64,000 nt of DNA from Euonymus europaeus (taxonomy: Eukaryota > Streptophyta > Magnoliopsida > Celastrales > Celastraceae), in contig OY756968.1 in assembly GCA_963580455.1 (NCBI GenBank), forward strand, positions 10,143,544-10,207,543, given 5' to 3'. The notes below the pieces were generated by a model. That model was not told where the DNA came from, did no database searches, and saw only the letters and a program-made list of their open reading frames with translations. A program made the translations under genes and the position numbers. Positions 47,531 to 57,876 of the stretch are shown here, one piece after another (within the stretch, counting starts at the first letter, position 1; every line of letters starts with the position of its first letter).

Positions 47531-48716
47531 GTTGAGTCGGAAGCTTGGTGTGGCTAGTTTGTGTTTACATGAATGGGGGATTGTTAAGACAATCAACCAA
47601 TATGGTTTGGACTTGAAGAATGAAAGAGAGAAAGTATTCTTGAGTAGCATGACCTCGAGACCACAGATGGTCTCGTAGGTCATGGATACTTAGAACGGTG
47701 ATCCAACATTTGACTTAATTGACGACGGTTCTGGATGGATTTGCGGAAGCGATGGGGGAGTGAGATTTATGAGAAGATTGGTAGTCCCCAATGATGAAGA
47801 GTTATCAAAAGAGATCCTGAAAGAGGCACACCATTCGTGGTTTGCCATGCATCCGGGAGGTACAAAAATGTACCAAGATTTGAAACGAAATTTCTGGTGG
47901 AAAGGGATGAAGGCCGATGTGGATAGGTATGTGGCGAAGTGTCTGACTTGCCAACAAATGAAGGGGGAACATAAGAAGCCAGCAGGGTTGCTTCAACCAC
48001 TATCGGTAGCACAATAGAAGTAGGAGAGAATCACTATGGATTTTGTGATGGGACTTCCGTTGACTCAGAAAAGATTCGACACGGTGTGGGTGATTGTGGA
48101 TCGATTGACTAAGTTAGTTCATTTTCTACCAATGAATAAGAAGGATTCATTGTAATATTTGAGAAACTACTACATAAGGGAGATTGTAAAATTACATGGG
48201 GTTCCATTATCTATAGTGTCATACCGGGATCCACGGTTCACTGGTAGATTCTGGAGCAGTTTGCAAGAGGCTCTGAGGACGAAGCTAGATTTTAGTACAG
48301 CTTATCATCCTCAGAGTGATAGGTAGAGTGAGAGAACCATACAGATTTTAGAGGACATGCTTAGAGCATGTGTAGTGGACTTCGAGAGGAGTTGGGATCG
48401 ATACAAATATTTTGCGAAGTTCGTGTATAACAACTCATTCCAAAGCAGTATCGGTATGACACCTTTTAAGGCACTTTATGGAAGACCTTGCAGATCACCA
48501 ATGTGTTGGGCTGAGGTCGGTGAGAAAGTGGTTTCGGGACCAGAATTGGTCAAGGAGGCCCAAGAACGAGTTGAGGAGATTAAGAGGCGACTCATTACAG
48601 CACAGAGTCGCCAAAAGTAATATGTAGATAACAGGAGGAGACCGTTGGAGTTTGCTATGGGTGACAAGGTGTTTCTCAAAGTTAGTCCAAGAAACGATGT
48701 TCAACGGTATAGTAAA
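47531..48716 (+). pseudogene. Element E integrase, truncated by CACTA insertion
   Basis: The HHCC region reads EAHHSWFAMHPGGTKMYQDL and KCLTCQQMKG. The core has Asp in TMDFVMGLPL, Asp in YRDPRFTG and Glu in SERTIQILEDML, with a TAG just before it where relatives have Gln. It continues to FKALYGRPCRSPMCW and FAMGDKVFLKVSP. At 48717 the CACTA terminus begins, so the GPY/F end and the expected chromodomain are lost from view. Confidence 0.85.
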
Positions 48717-48732
48717 CACTACAAGAAATTCA

Positions 48733-49115
48733 CTAATAATTTTCGTCGGTAAAAATTGTTACCAACGAAATTCAGACCAACAAAATTTCATCAGTAAAGA
48801 GATCGTAGCTGAATCTTTATCGACGGATTTTCTTTTCCGTCAGTAAATACCGACAGTGTGGCGACCGTATTACGGTCGGTAATAAAAATTCGATTTTTTT
48901 TTAAAATTCCGTCAGTATAATAAAAATTAATAATTATTAAAATTTTAAAATCCGTCGGTAATCCGTCTGTATAATAAAATTTAATAATTATTAAAAATTT
49001 AAAATCCGTCGATATGATTTAGATTAATAATTAATAAAATTTTAAAATCTGTCGGTAATCCGTCGGTATAATTTAGATTAATAATTCATAAAATTTTACA
49101 ATTCGTCGGTAAAAA
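48733..49115. repeat. CACTA subterminal repeats
   Basis: More than ten copies of TCCGTCGGTAA or variants in both orientations (for example TCGTCGGTAA at 48740 and GTCGGTAATCCGTCGGTATA near 49050). The last part forms an about 55-bp AT-rich tandem unit with AATAATTATTAAAATTT. Such repeats are transposase-binding sites in En/Spm elements. Confidence 0.8.
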
Positions 49116-49352
49116 AGAGTTTTTCCAGAAATTAAATAGGAAAATTGTTAAAACAAAACCTGTAAGTAAAAAAAACACAAAAATCATACATAAAACTAAC
49201 TCAGAAATCACTGAATATATCATATGTAATAAATAGTTCATCCATAATACAGAATCATCAAATGTAATAAATAATACATCCATAACATGGAATGAAATAT
49301 AGCAAAATATCATAATAATACAAGTGCAAATAGTCATAAAATAAAAAGTCTA

Positions 49353-49550
49353 TCAATTGTCTCCTGTAGGGCTCTCGACATCTAGTGGTGGTGGAGGAGG
49401 AGATGGAAGACGAGTGGTATGAAAGTATGCCCGCATCTGCCGTTGCATCTCCTCCATCTCCTGGCGCATCTCCTCCATCTCCGGGCGGATCGAATCTTGC
49501 ATCTGCTGCTTCATCTCCTCCATCAACCGCTGCATATGCTCATCCTGCAT
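49353..49550 (-). pseudogene. CACTA small ORF, coiled-coil C-terminus
   Basis: 65 codons, Met/Glu/Gln-rich with repeated MEEM and RQEMEEM units (SIRPEMEEMRQEMEEMQRQM), then PPPPPLDVESPTGDN and stop. This composition is common at the end of the non-transposase protein of plant CACTA elements. Upstream exons were not resolved. Confidence 0.4.
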
Positions 49551-49890
49551 CTCAGATGTAGGAAACTGTACAGAGGACCCACTCGTAGATGGGTAGAAGA
49601 TAGATGCTTGCGACCCAATGCCGTATACCCTCCTCTTCTTCTCCCCCCGACTGCCTGATAATAAAGATCTCTCTCATCGATCGGGTGAGAGGAAGAAGAT
49701 CCTGTCTCAAGCTGAGATAAAGACTGTCGTGTAGCCTCAACAGTCTCGTGTTAATATACATACAAGAATTACTAAGGTTTCAATAATTTTTGAAAATTTC
49801 GACAAAGTCTCCCCTATTTTTTGAATACAAACCCGACTTGAAACAATTGAAAAATACTTCAAATAAATATATTCACATCAATTCTCCGAT

Positions 49891-50364
49891 TCATTCTCCA
49901 ATCCATATATCCAGACATCCATTCTCCAATCCATATAATTTTTGTGCATTAGAATTCAAAGATTCCTCCGCATTTGATGGGTCAAAGCTTGGTCCACCTG
50001 CTTCCATCACCATTATATGGTATGGATTAGAGATTTCAGTATCGACGCTTTCCGCGGCATACGCCCACGTGTGACTTCCTTCCATTGTTTCATTTGTTGT
50101 TGTAACATATAGTTCCCCATGCCGAGACCACACATAATAATCATCCACAAACCCCTTCTTCAGAAGATGGAGATGCACGTCGTTCGGTTCCCTGAATCAA
50201 CGGTTATGACACCGTACACACGGACACCTTATCTTATTTCCGTCCATGCTCCTAGGTTGAGAACGAGCATAGGCAATGAAATGCTCGACCCGTTCAATAA
50301 ATCCCCGGTTAAGCAAACCATTGGTTTTCCTATCATACATCCACGACCTATCTGCACTTGACAT
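49891..50364 (-). pseudogene. CACTA TNP2-type transposase, N-terminal transposon-associated domain
   Basis: Starts MSSADRSWMYDRKTNGLLN at 50364 and runs through VEHFIAYARSQP and GNKIRCPCVRCHNR, the transposase-associated domain of plant TNP2. An in-frame TGA follows (CGA-to-TGA likely). The same frame then gives NDVHLHLLKKGFVDDYYVWS RHGE, the usual continuation. Downstream homology fades and the DDE core is missing. Confidence 0.7.
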
Positions 50365-50424
50365 TTCCTCAACCAGCACGAACACTCTAAATAAACAAGA
50401 AAAAATAAAAATAAAAACTTGCAT

Positions 50425-51298
50425 TTGTAACTGTAAGTGATCAAATTATGTGGTCGATAGTTTTAAAAAATTGACCATTACTCATGGGAATGAATGAGAT
50501 GTTCCTTACAACATACCATAACCTTTATAATTCTTAGAACTAGACCATCAACAACAACACCTAATAAAAATATCTTCCCATTCAGAAGATAGATAGAAAG
50601 TAACTCATTAAGATATAATCCTAAACCAAAACAGCCAACATTTGCTTTACTAAAATCAGAAGCAATTCATAAAAATGCAGAAACCATGTTGTTCTCAAAA
50701 AGCAGAAAGACCACTATAGTGATGCTTATATTAGGTAATTGAAATAGACCCATTATATGGTAATCTAGCTTCTCTTGTCCCAAAACTTCTCCCCACAAAC
50801 CAACTGATAACACCCAATTCAATATCAAATCAAAATATGCATTTTCGACTAACAAAGACGTAGAAAGGATCAAACAAGAAAAATAGAATAGGGAAGAAAA
50901 ATAAACTTAGCAGCAAAAAACATATGAAACTACATCAAACACTAAAATGAATAACGCTCGAGGCAATCTTAAAAAATAAAACTAATTCCTAGAATCGCGA
51001 ACTTGTTAAAAAAACAAAATAATCTAAAAATACTGGTAAAAGATTCACAAAAATTAAAAGAGGAAATGACACCAATAACAAAACTGGTTTCAAAACAGAC
51101 AGTTATATGAGAATGCTTAGCACTATCGAATTAATATGGTGAAAAAATACGATTGAAGGAGATGCATACCTGCGTGAACTTGGAGAATAGAGACAGAGAT
51201 ATGTTTTCTTCCTGCTTTTATGAGGCGAGAGAAGCTTCGCCTCAAATTATTTTTCGAGTCATCATTCCATGTCTAGTTACCATTAAAGCATCAAATAA
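50425..51298. other. CACTA 5' non-coding region
   Basis: AT-rich and without a recognisable gene. It should hold the promoter and the right terminus, but no CACTA end is visible. Confidence 0.4.
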
Positions 51299-51350
51299 AT
51301 CAAGGGTTCGATCCCTTCCTCATACAAATGCACGGGAGGGACGCGAAGGA
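51299..51350 (+). repeat. SINE-like fragment with tRNA B box
   Basis: AAGGGTTCGATCCCTTCCTC followed by ATACAAATGCACGGGAGGG. The B-box consensus GGTTCGATCCC is perfect; no A box remains. Confidence 0.6.
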
Positions 51351-51352
51351 CC

Positions 51353-51490
51353 CCTTTTATGATGATACATATTTAAGCTTGGTGGTAGTATCTCCATCCC
51401 GCTTAAATGAGGTCAAGGGTTCGATCCCTTCCTCATACAAGTGCACAGGGGAGGCACGGAGGTTGCAAAAATATGTATCATCATAAAAGG
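51353..51490 (+). repeat. SINE-like copy inside 20-bp perfect inverted repeats
   Basis: CCTTTTATGATGATACATAT at 51353-51372 is the exact reverse complement of 51471-51490. Between them lies an A-box-like AGCTTGGTGGTAG (51377) and the B box GGTTCGATCCC (51418). Confidence 0.75.
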
Positions 51491-51492
51491 CG

Positions 51493-51739
51493 CCTTTTAT
51501 GATGATGCATAATTGTGTAATTAATACAGCATCATGGAGAGGTCCTTCATGACCCCCCGTGACCTCATGTAAGCCGTATGGAGACACTACCACCAAGCTG
51601 ATCAGCTTGATGGTAGTGTCTCCATCCCGCTTAGATGAGGTCAAGGGTTCGATCCCTTCCTCATACAAGTGCACGGAGGGGACACGAAGGACCTCTCCAT
51701 GATGCTGTACGAATTACACAATTCTGCATCATCATAAAA
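51493..51739. repeat. Foldback: two SINE-like copies head to head
   Basis: The left arm (51493-51601) and right arm (51602-51739) are reverse complements around CTGATCAG. The inner 23 bp differ at one base (GGAGACACTACCA[C/T]CAAG). The left arm lacks about 33 bp carrying the B box; the right arm has it at about 51649. The shared far ends read TTTTATGATGATGCA and AATTGTGTAATT. Confidence 0.85.
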
Positions 51740-51776
51740 CTGAGGAGACTCCAAAGGCGCACTTTTCGGGGAGAAC

Positions 51777-54028
51777 AACGTCTTTAAGTCATTTCCTTGC
51801 TAGATCCGGGGACAGGTGCAGATATTTCTTCAATGCTCTCAAGCAAAAAAAAAATTCAGTGGAATGAAGATTGCCAAGAGGCTTTTGAAGAATTAAAGTC
51901 ATATCTCAGCCAGTCACCTTTACTCACCTCTCCCAATGAGGGAGAACCGTTATTTCTTTATCTCGCCACCACAGACCACGCGGTAAGCGCCGTGCTTATA
52001 AGTGAGGAAGATAAAGTCCAAAAAGCAATATACTATACCAACAAAATCCTCGCCGGAGCCGAGAGCAGATATAGCAGAGCTGAGAAGTTCGCCCTAGCAC
52101 TAGTAACAGCGGCTAGGAAACTCCAACCATACTTCCAAGCCCATACGATCACAATGCTAACCGACTCGATTAGCACTGTGATTTTATAGGCTTGGAAGTA
52201 TGGTCAATCGAGTTGAGTGAATTTGACATTCATTACGAACCGAGGAAGGCTATTAAAGCCCAAGCTCTTGAGGACTTTATCACTGAGCGTCAGCACCCTC
52301 TAAGAGAAGCAGAGGTATATGATCGATGGGAGCTCTTTGTTGATGGCTCCTCAAACAAGGATGGAAGTGGAGCTGGGATTCTGCTTCTCGAGCCAGGGGG
52401 CATAACTATGTAATATGCTCTTCGCTTCCAATTCAAAGCGTCCAACAACGAGGCAAAGTATGAGGCGCTCTTAGCAGGCTTAAAATTGGCAATTGAGTTA
52501 GAGGTACGTAATTTGGTCGTTAATAGTGACTTTCAGCTCGTGATTGAACAGGTCGGCGGGGAATATGAGGCAAGAGGCTGTAACATGATCAAATACCTCA
52601 AAAAAGCTAAGGAGTTAATGGAAAAAATTCTGAGCGTGGAGGTCAAAAGAGTGCCTCGAGAAGAGAATCAAAAAGTCGACATTCTTGCTCGGTTAGCCTC
52701 GGCCTCGAAGAAAGATGAAACCTCCTCAATACAGATAGAGGTGTTGCGTAAGCCAAGCATTTACGTTAGGGTTCTTGCAGAAATCAACATTGAGCCGTCA
52801 TGGATGGACCCAATACGGGCCTTTCTCACGGATGAGAAGCCACCTAAGGATAGGAACGAAGCTAGGAATCTCCAAGCAAAGGCAGCAAGGTATTCTATCA
52901 TTCAGGGTATACTCTATAGAAGATCTTACACCCTTCCCTACCTCAAGTGCCTTGCCCCACGGGAATCCAATTATGCTCTCCAAGAAGTACATGAAGGAAT
53001 CTGTGGTAGCCACGCAAGAGCAAGGACCTTAGCTAATAAGGTCTTACGTTGTGGATACTACAAGCCGAATATCAGGAAGGATGCCGAGGAGTTAGTACGG
53101 AAGTGTGACAAATGTCAGAGACATGCCAAAGTACCGCACCTTCCTTCATCTGAGATGATTATCATTGAGAATCCTTGTCCGTTTGCGCAATGGGGGTAGA
53201 CCTGTTGGGACCTTTTCCCCAAGCTACAGCTCAGAGGAAGTTTCTCATCGTGGCAGTAGATTACTTTACCAAGTGGGTGGAAGCCGAACCTTTAGCTACT
53301 ATTATCGACCAGAAGGTAAAGGACTTCATATGGAAGGTTATCATTTGTAAATACTGGATTCCTCTGGTTTTTATCACAGAAAATGGGCGATAGTTTGTGA
53401 GTACAAACATCCGAGCATTTTGTGAGGAGCTTGGCATAAATCTTAGGATCACTGCTGTAGCACATCCTCAAGCTAATAGCCAGGTTGAAGTGACCAACCG
53501 CATCATATTGCAAAGGCTCAAAGCTCGGTTGGATCACGCAAAGGGACTTTGGACCGAGCAACTTCACAGTCTCCTCTGGGCATACAAGACTACTCCTCGG
53601 ACCTCAACAGGCGAGACACCGTTCTCCCTTACTTTCGGGTCAAAAGCCGTCATTCTCATTAAAATTGGGGTCCCAACCCTGCGTGTTGAAAATTTCGATG
53701 AGAACGAGACCAACGACTTGTTACTCAACAATTTGGATCTTTTGGAGGAAGAGCGAGAAGAAGCTCGAGTCCAAAATGCAGCTTATAAACAAAGAACGAC
53801 CAGATATTACAATGGAGAGTTCGTGTTAGGAGATTCTCGGAAGGTGACTAGGTACTTAGAAAAGTCACGGCAACTGAAAAACACCCAGGAAAGCTTTGGG
53901 AAACATGGGATGGCCCATTTCGAGTTGTCAAGGTAATGTGCGATGGAACTTACAAGATCGAAAATTCTGAGAAACCAGGCGAAATGCGACCATGGAATGC
54001 CAATAATTTGCGTAGATATTACATCTAA
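51777..54028 (+). pseudogene. Tat B pol: RNase H1, second RNase H, integrase (5' truncated)
   Basis: Homology starts in the RT thumb (SHFLARSGDRCRYFFNAL near 51783). An A10 run at 51847 causes the first frame change. RNase H1 follows (AVSAVLISEEDKVQKAIYYT) up to an inverted insertion at 52127-52203. Then come the linker FDIHYEPRKAIKAQALEDF, the second RNase H (RWELFVDGSSNKDGSGAGIL, stop at 52411) and integrase with HHCC (EVHEGICGSHA, CDKCQRH). In the core the first Asp is present (AVDYFTKW), the second is Glu in ITENGR and is followed by a TAG, and the Glu is in QVEVTNR. The end WNANNLRRYYI stops at 54026-54028. Catalytically dead. Confidence 0.85.
52127..52203. repeat. 34-bp inverted duplication within the Tat B RNase H1
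   Basis: The arms 52127-52160 and 52170-52203 match as reverse complements at 30 of 34 positions around a 9-base loop (CCGACTCGA). The right arm replaces the segment that should encode residues after LTD, removing the QPL...LQKP stretch seen in Tat A. Confidence 0.9.
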
Positions 54029-54614
54029 GTTTTCTTTTTTATCTATTTTTTTATAATATATATCTTAGGATTTCAATTTTCTGCAAATGTTACTCGTCCT
54101 CTGTGTAGGACTTAGAATTTTATTAATATAATTGCTCATTTCTCGGGCATGTTAAAAAAAATTCAGTACTCTCTCTACGGCACAACAACTTGGTATCTCC
54201 CAAATTGCATTAATTGAGACTCATTACGAGCTCAAACGATACAAATTGCCTTGACCTGAGATACTCCTCGCTAACACATTATAACTCAGACTGGACCGAG
54301 TTACAATGACCGAAGATACATCTCGATTGTATTACAGACCGAAAAGACTTGGCTTACAATAATCGAGCATCAAGCCTGGCTACAACTTAGCAAATCCTAA
54401 GTTACAGCTACACGAGCTAACAGTCATTACAATGTGATTTTCATCATGTTACAATGGTTGAAATTTTTTCGAAGTTTGTTAATCTCGAGATAGTAAACAT
54501 AAAGAAACCGAGGAAACACTTGTCAATAAAAGACTCAATAGTTCACACATATAAAGGAAATAACAGTGTGATAAGAACAGGAAAATTAATAAAAGTTTGA
54601 AGAGGGAAAAACAA
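54029..54614. other. Convergent 3' region between Tat B pol and its antisense gene
   Basis: No gene. Many CTCG/CGAG words and short unique sequence. The GGTCGGTAG palindromes of Tat A are not present. Confidence 0.5.
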
Positions 54615-56707
54615 TTAAATCTTCTCAGCAGACTCCTGTCTGGGAATATTTTCTTTCTCGACATCAAGAGTCATCTCGGAGGAAAGACCAATAGGAGTAG
54701 AAACGCTTGCAGGGTTGCCGATAGTTTGGTCATCCTCGATATCAACATAGTTGTCAATATCGTCATCCTCGACCTCATCATCAACTTCCTGCAGCCGTTT
54801 ATTCTACTTATAAACATCTTGCTGGTCTACATCCTCGTCGTCCTTTCCAGATAATCTCGGACATAGCTCATCCAGGATAGAAGAATCTTGGCCATGTTGA
54901 AGAAGTCATCTTCGGGCATACTCGATGGCCGCTTGATAGCAGAAAAAACCTTCTCTCTAAAGAAGGTATCGATAATCCCAGGACTCTTGAAAGTCCTTGA
55001 AACCCAACTGGCGGCCTTCCTCAAAAGATTTTGTTTTCTCGGTGTTCACAAGGGCTTTCAAGTGGGAGATCTCCTCCTCAGCCATAAGGAGTTTAGAGTT
55101 GGCTGATTCTTCAGCTTCTTTGGACTTCTGAATATCTTGACGACACAAGGATAGTGCTTTCTCGGTACGATCAAGGGCGCTCTTAACAAGAGACATTTCC
55201 AAGTCATGACGGTTGAGCCGAGAAGTCATCTCTTTGACGTCTAGGGTGAGTCCTCCAAAAAAGGCTGTCAGCTAAATAAAAAAAAAGAGCTGAGTGAATT
55301 TGATTACGATTTACTCCAACATCTCAAAATATGGGAAAATCACAAACCTCAGCCAGTTTTGTTGCAGATCCATAAACCTTCTCCTCGGTTGATAAGTCTG
55401 AGATCTGATGCTGGTCTGGAGGAGGAGCAAACTTCTCCACCATCTCGAGTGCCACCCGAGGATTGACCATGCTCTCAGAGACTTTGACCTGCCACTGGGG
55501 ATTGTAAATATCCGTTATCCTCAAAGGAGAAGAAGAGGATCTTGTCGGGAGTTCCCGAGGAGGGGAGCCTGTTAAGCGAAATCCTAGGGTAGGTAGTAAG
55601 GTGGTGGAATCGAGAGACACGCCGCCTTTGCCTTTGCCATGGGTAGGGGCAGTTTTCTTTGGTCTTTTTGAAGTCTCGCTTGCCACATCCTTACCTTTCC
55701 ACTTTTTGGCAAGAAGGGCCGTTTTCTTTTGTAAGGTTCCATAAGCGGCAAGAGCAGACATATTTGCAAAATTGTCGAAGAAAAAGTCAGGCAAAAATAA
55801 TTACAAGTGAGAACCAATGAGGCATGGGTCAATAGGAGTCCCTACCTCGCTGAGCTTGCTCAGACCGAGCAGCGTTTGTAAAATCCTCGGTTGAACAAAT
55901 GAACACGTTACTAGGAGGAGAGAAAATTTGCTTAAGTGAAATATACCAGTCGAGTTCTTCTAACGACAGCTCGGGGGCACGTCGAAACTTATGGTATTTG
56001 GGAGGTGCCCAGGTAGTAGGGAAAGGAAAAACTTCATCCTCGGAGAGGGGACTACTGACGAAGAAATACATCCTCTTCTAGTCATGATTGGAAGATGCAT
56101 ATTTCGGAGCACTAAGGCCCTTTTTAAATTTAAAATAACAAAGACCTGGATTCCCAGGGAGCTTGCAAAGAGTCACAAGATGTTGAAAAACATTAGAAGA
56201 AAAGGGGATTTTCCTCTCGGCACAGTAGTGGAGAATGGTCCCGAGAAAGACCCAGGAGTTAGGTGCAAGACAAGCCGGACAGATGCTAAACCGAGAAAAA
56301 AGAGATGCAATGGACGGAGGAATAGGTATCCTAGCTCCATAGCTTAAAGAACTAGCAGAAATGGCAAACTCTCCATGTCGAGGATTAAAAACAGAAGAGT
56401 CTGGGGGGATAGGCCTACAAGGATATGATATCTTATACAGATTTTTAAGATTGGCAACTTTGGATGCAGAAAATCGACAACTTAGATTGGTCGGTGCCCT
56501 AGAACCATCCCCCGCAGCTCGGGGATAGTCCTGTTGGGCCTCAAAACCAGGAGGAAAACCTAGGGGAAATTCAGACCGAGGAATTTTATATTGCCTCCGA
56601 GGAGGAGGAGAATTGATTTCAACTGATTCCCCAGAGGAAAAGGCCTCGGGTTCATCCAAGAAATGGTCAGAACTATTTAAAGAGGAGTCAGAGGACATTG
56701 TTCTCAT
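54615..56707 (-). pseudogene. Antisense ORF (aORF) of Tat B, three exons or more, broken
   Basis: Starts at ATG 56707 (MRTMSSDSSLNSSDHF). Exon 1 (to 55846) has a Ser/acidic start, NPRHGEFAISASSLSYGARI and LAPNSWVFLG like Tat A, and one TAG at 56078 where relatives have Trp. The donor GAG/GTAGGG at 55845 matches the Tat A position, but the acceptor reads TTTTGCAA, so the AG is lost. Exon 2 (about 55763-55348) has KKWKGKDVASETSKRPKK and NPRVALEMVEKF. A second intron (GTTTGTG to TTATTTAG) leads to a coiled-coil exon (HDLEMSLVKSALDRTEKALS, LKALVNTEKTKSFEEG). An acidic tail (DDEVEDDDIDNYVDIEDD) ends at 54615. Same family as the Tat A gene but much diverged. Function unknown. Confidence 0.75.
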
Positions 56708-56840
56708 ACCTGAGAATTAGAGGGCGAGGAAGAGAAGAAATGTTGAGAAGACGCGCGCTCGGTAATAGAATTGCTCGGGAGTCTCAAGCTTGGGGTTCTC
56801 GAGATTTTTCAATGAAGTAGGCTGGAAAGCGACGTCTACG

Positions 56841-56849
56841 CTATTTATA
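56841..56849 (-). promoter_or_regulatory. TATA box of the Tat B antisense gene
   Basis: The minus strand reads TATAAATAG, about 142 bp before the ATG at 56707. GGCCGTTGGATC and CAACCGTTAATC lie within 130 bp upstream, resembling the CCGTTGATC pair upstream of the Tat A gene. Confidence 0.6.
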
Positions 56850-57046
56850 TTGATAGACCATTCCGGTCAACGATCCCGATGTAGGGTCGTTTCACCTCCT
56901 CCCATCCGAGCCACACACCTTAGATTCTTTTTTGGCCGTTGGATCTTCACTGAATAGATCTCAACCGTTAATCTCTCCCACGCTTTCAATGCTATCGACG
57001 ACAGCTGGTAGTCATTATGAAATTGTACTTCTCGAGATGCAACCTT

Positions 57047-57519
57047 TGTGAAATCCCGACCCAAAAAAAATTTAGTTTTGAGTCGAAATACGGATGATCC
57101 GTGAAGTACGGAATCATGGAAAAATAGTTTTGAGCTTGGTTCGGTAAATGGGTCATAACTTTTAGTATACATGTCCGTTTCGGGCCCATAATATATCAAA
57201 TCGAAGCTTGAACCGAGCCGGAACGTAAAATTGAGAAAAACTGGGTTTCTGAAAAACATAAACCGTCCGGACACCCTAAACATCCGTCCGGACGGTTTGT
57301 GCTGGAACTGAGGCAAATAAATATTTAGGGAGAAATTTTGGTGCTGTGAACAGTAGACCGTCTGGACACCCTACCGAGGCGTCCGGACGGTTAAGCCTAC
57401 AAGGTAGGCAGAGTGTTGCGAGAACAGTGAAGCGTCCGGACGGCCACTTGGGGCGTCCGGACGGCTATCGAGAAATCAGTTTTTAAGCTTAGTTTTAGAC
57501 AATTCCTGCATATATTTCT
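57047..57519 (+). mobile_element. LTR F (chromovirus group), proximal part, inserted in Tat B
   Basis: Starts TGTGAAATCCCGACCC. It aligns to the reverse complement of 24230-24438 through the segment encoding, by chance, FDLIYYG and EPSSK in both. It is interrupted by the MULE and resumes at 60808. Confidence 0.75.
57263..57470. repeat. CGTCCGGACG palindromes in LTR F
   Basis: CCGTCCGGAC or CGTCCGGACGG occurs near 57266, 57287, 57359 (one base changed), 57389, 57432 and 57458. The spacing and LTR position correspond to the CCTAGG clusters of the sister LTRs. Confidence 0.85.
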
Positions 57520-57876
57520 GGGTAAATGATATAGACCCCTCTAAAGTATGGGCTAATTGAGAAAAAACCCCTAAATTATAAAAAAATGGATATAATCCCC
57601 CAGACGTTTGTTGACCGTCTGAGATGACGGTCAACTTGTATAAATGTGATTAAGCTGCAGGAATAACTGTCTATATTATAGGGGGGTAAATGCTATTAGT
57701 TTAAACTATAGGGGTGTATTGACAATGACAATTAAAAACAAGAAAACTAGAAGCCATTAATATCATATCCAGCAAGAGTGAACATGCCCAAAATATATAT
57801 AGAAATACTTCATGTCCAAAATAACAAAGAACAAAAGAGGAGTTACTACATTAACCAAGTAACCAACAACTGAAAC

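Larger units (their letters stand above)
48717..51298 (-). mobile_element. CACTA (En/Spm) transposon, one end intact, internally deleted
   Basis: The left terminus CACTACAAGAAATTCACT is a canonical CACTA end inserted in integrase of element E (adjacent trinucleotide aaa, 48714-48716). Subterminal CGTCGGTAA-type repeats follow. Inside, on the minus strand, are the N-terminal piece of a TNP2-type transposase and a small C-terminal ORF; the catalytic middle is absent. I could not find the matching right end (CTTGTAGTG). The right boundary is where the SINE-like copies start and is only approximate. Confidence 0.75.

Noticed and set aside
50425..51350. Right terminus of the CACTA element
   Set aside because: No CTTGTAGTG or close variant was found; the end is truncated or beyond the SINE-like copies.
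51418..51440. tRNA gene
   Set aside because: The B box is perfect but there is no foldable acceptor stem or anticodon arm, and it recurs as a repeat; SINE-like instead.
56867..57316. Minus-strand ORF of 149 codons sharing FDLIYYG with a frame at 24217
   Set aside because: The similarity is due to homologous non-coding LTR sequence read on opposite element strands, not a protein.
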